Shown piece by piece: positions 6,071-6,388 of a stretch of DNA of 6,388 nucleotides. Made by a program: the position numbers and the translations under genes. The number at the start of each line of letters is the position of its first letter. Position 1 is the first letter of the stretch. This DNA is from Hodarchaeum sp048939265 (lineage in GTDB: Archaea; Asgardarchaeota; Heimdallarchaeia; Hodarchaeales; Hodarchaeaceae): assembly GCA_048939265.1 (NCBI GenBank), contig JBHLPQ010000206.1, forward strand, positions 1 through 6,388, read 5' to 3'. Below the pieces are notes generated by a model that was given only the letters and a program-made list of their open reading frames with translations, ran no database searches and was not told where the DNA came from.

Positions 6071-6388
6071 GGCTTTGCTTTTTTTCAGATAGTTCAAAAG
6101 CCCGCCGGCTTTGGTAATCTCAGATTCCAGCCCGGAGAGCCGATTCCCCTGAATCGTCTCGTCGTTGGTGAGATTTTTGATTACACCTGTTTCTAAATCG
6201 ATTTCCAGCTCGTCTTTTGTTTTAACCTTTTTTAAGATCCCCGGGCATTCTAACAGGGGGAAACCCAGGTTGATTGCGTTGCGGTAGAAGATTCGGGCAA
6301 AGGATTCTGCCACCACACAGCCCACCTTGTTTTCCATAAGACAGATCACCGCATGTTCTCTTGAGCTTCCGCATCCGAAATTCTTGCC
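6068..6388 (-). CDS. leuD: 3-isopropylmalate dehydratase-type small subunit (partial, cut by right edge)
   Basis: The visible 106 residues are the C-terminal two thirds of an aconitase-superfamily small subunit. The frame runs off the right edge, so the in-frame GTG at 6347-6349 is internal and not the start. Seen: the substrate-loop motif GKNFGCGSSREHA at the edge, then VVAESFARIFYRNAINLGFP and LLECPG, then a G-x-I-KNLT segment. These are hallmarks of LeuD and archaeal-type homologues of about 160-170 residues. With its large subunit (not in the window) the enzyme isomerises 2- to 3-isopropylmalate in leucine synthesis. The N-terminal loop that separates isopropylmalate from homoaconitate or methylmalate enzymes is missing, so the exact substrate is provisional. 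The TGA stop shares its A with the next gene's ATG. Confidence 0.88.
   Translation of the reverse strand, partial: GKNFGCGSSREHAVICLMENKVGCVVAESFARIFYRNAINLGFPLLECPGILKKVKTKDELEIDLETGVIKNLTNDETIQGNRLSGLESEITKAGGLLNYLKKSKA

Noticed and set aside
6347..6349. GTG as the true start of the dehydratase subunit
   Set aside because: The conserved GCGSSREHA motif lies upstream in the same open frame, so the gene continues past the window edge.

Overview
The window holds one very large secreted multidomain protein on the + strand (113-4573) and, convergent to it, the end of a two-gene operon on the - strand. That operon has a 3-isopropylmalate-dehydratase-type small subunit, cut by the right edge (6068-6388), followed by an RlmD/TrmA-family rRNA uracil-5-methyltransferase (4695-6068). 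The genes are bacterial: strong Shine-Dalgarno site, Sec-type signal peptide, rho-independent terminator, and overlapping stop/start codons. The paired dockerin-like C-terminus, the modular all-beta architecture and the moderate GC content resemble proteins from uncultured Gram-negative candidate phyla of the Zixibacteria/FCB kind. That placement is an impression from protein style, not a demonstrated assignment.

Layout. Positions 1-99 are a leader with no gene I can support. A strong ribosome site (100-107) precedes the 1486-residue ORF. Its predicted order is: signal peptide (residues 1-41); seven propeller-type repeats (45-377); three ~99-residue Cys-bearing ASH/HYDIN-like Ig-fold repeats (380-674); an intact class III metallophosphoesterase domain (675-950); a beta-rich module ending in an Asp-rich probable calcium loop (951-1124); a CARDB-like Ig-fold domain split by an inserted LamG-like jelly-roll (1125-1416); and a two-loop dockerin-like module (1417-1486). 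A GC-rich hairpin with a T-run (4613-4650) terminates the gene.

Working together. The large protein looks like an exported calcium-dependent phosphoesterase. Its catalytic domain sits in the middle of a chain of binding and spacer modules, with a possible protein-docking tail. Its substrate cannot be read from the sequence. The - strand pair combines amino-acid biosynthesis with 23S rRNA modification. They are linked by a one-base TGATG overlap and probably translationally coupled, but no functional link between them is evident. The most interesting points are the overall architecture, the domain nested inside CARDB, the seven-fold repeat family, and a secreted dockerin-bearing phosphoesterase that does not look cellulolytic.
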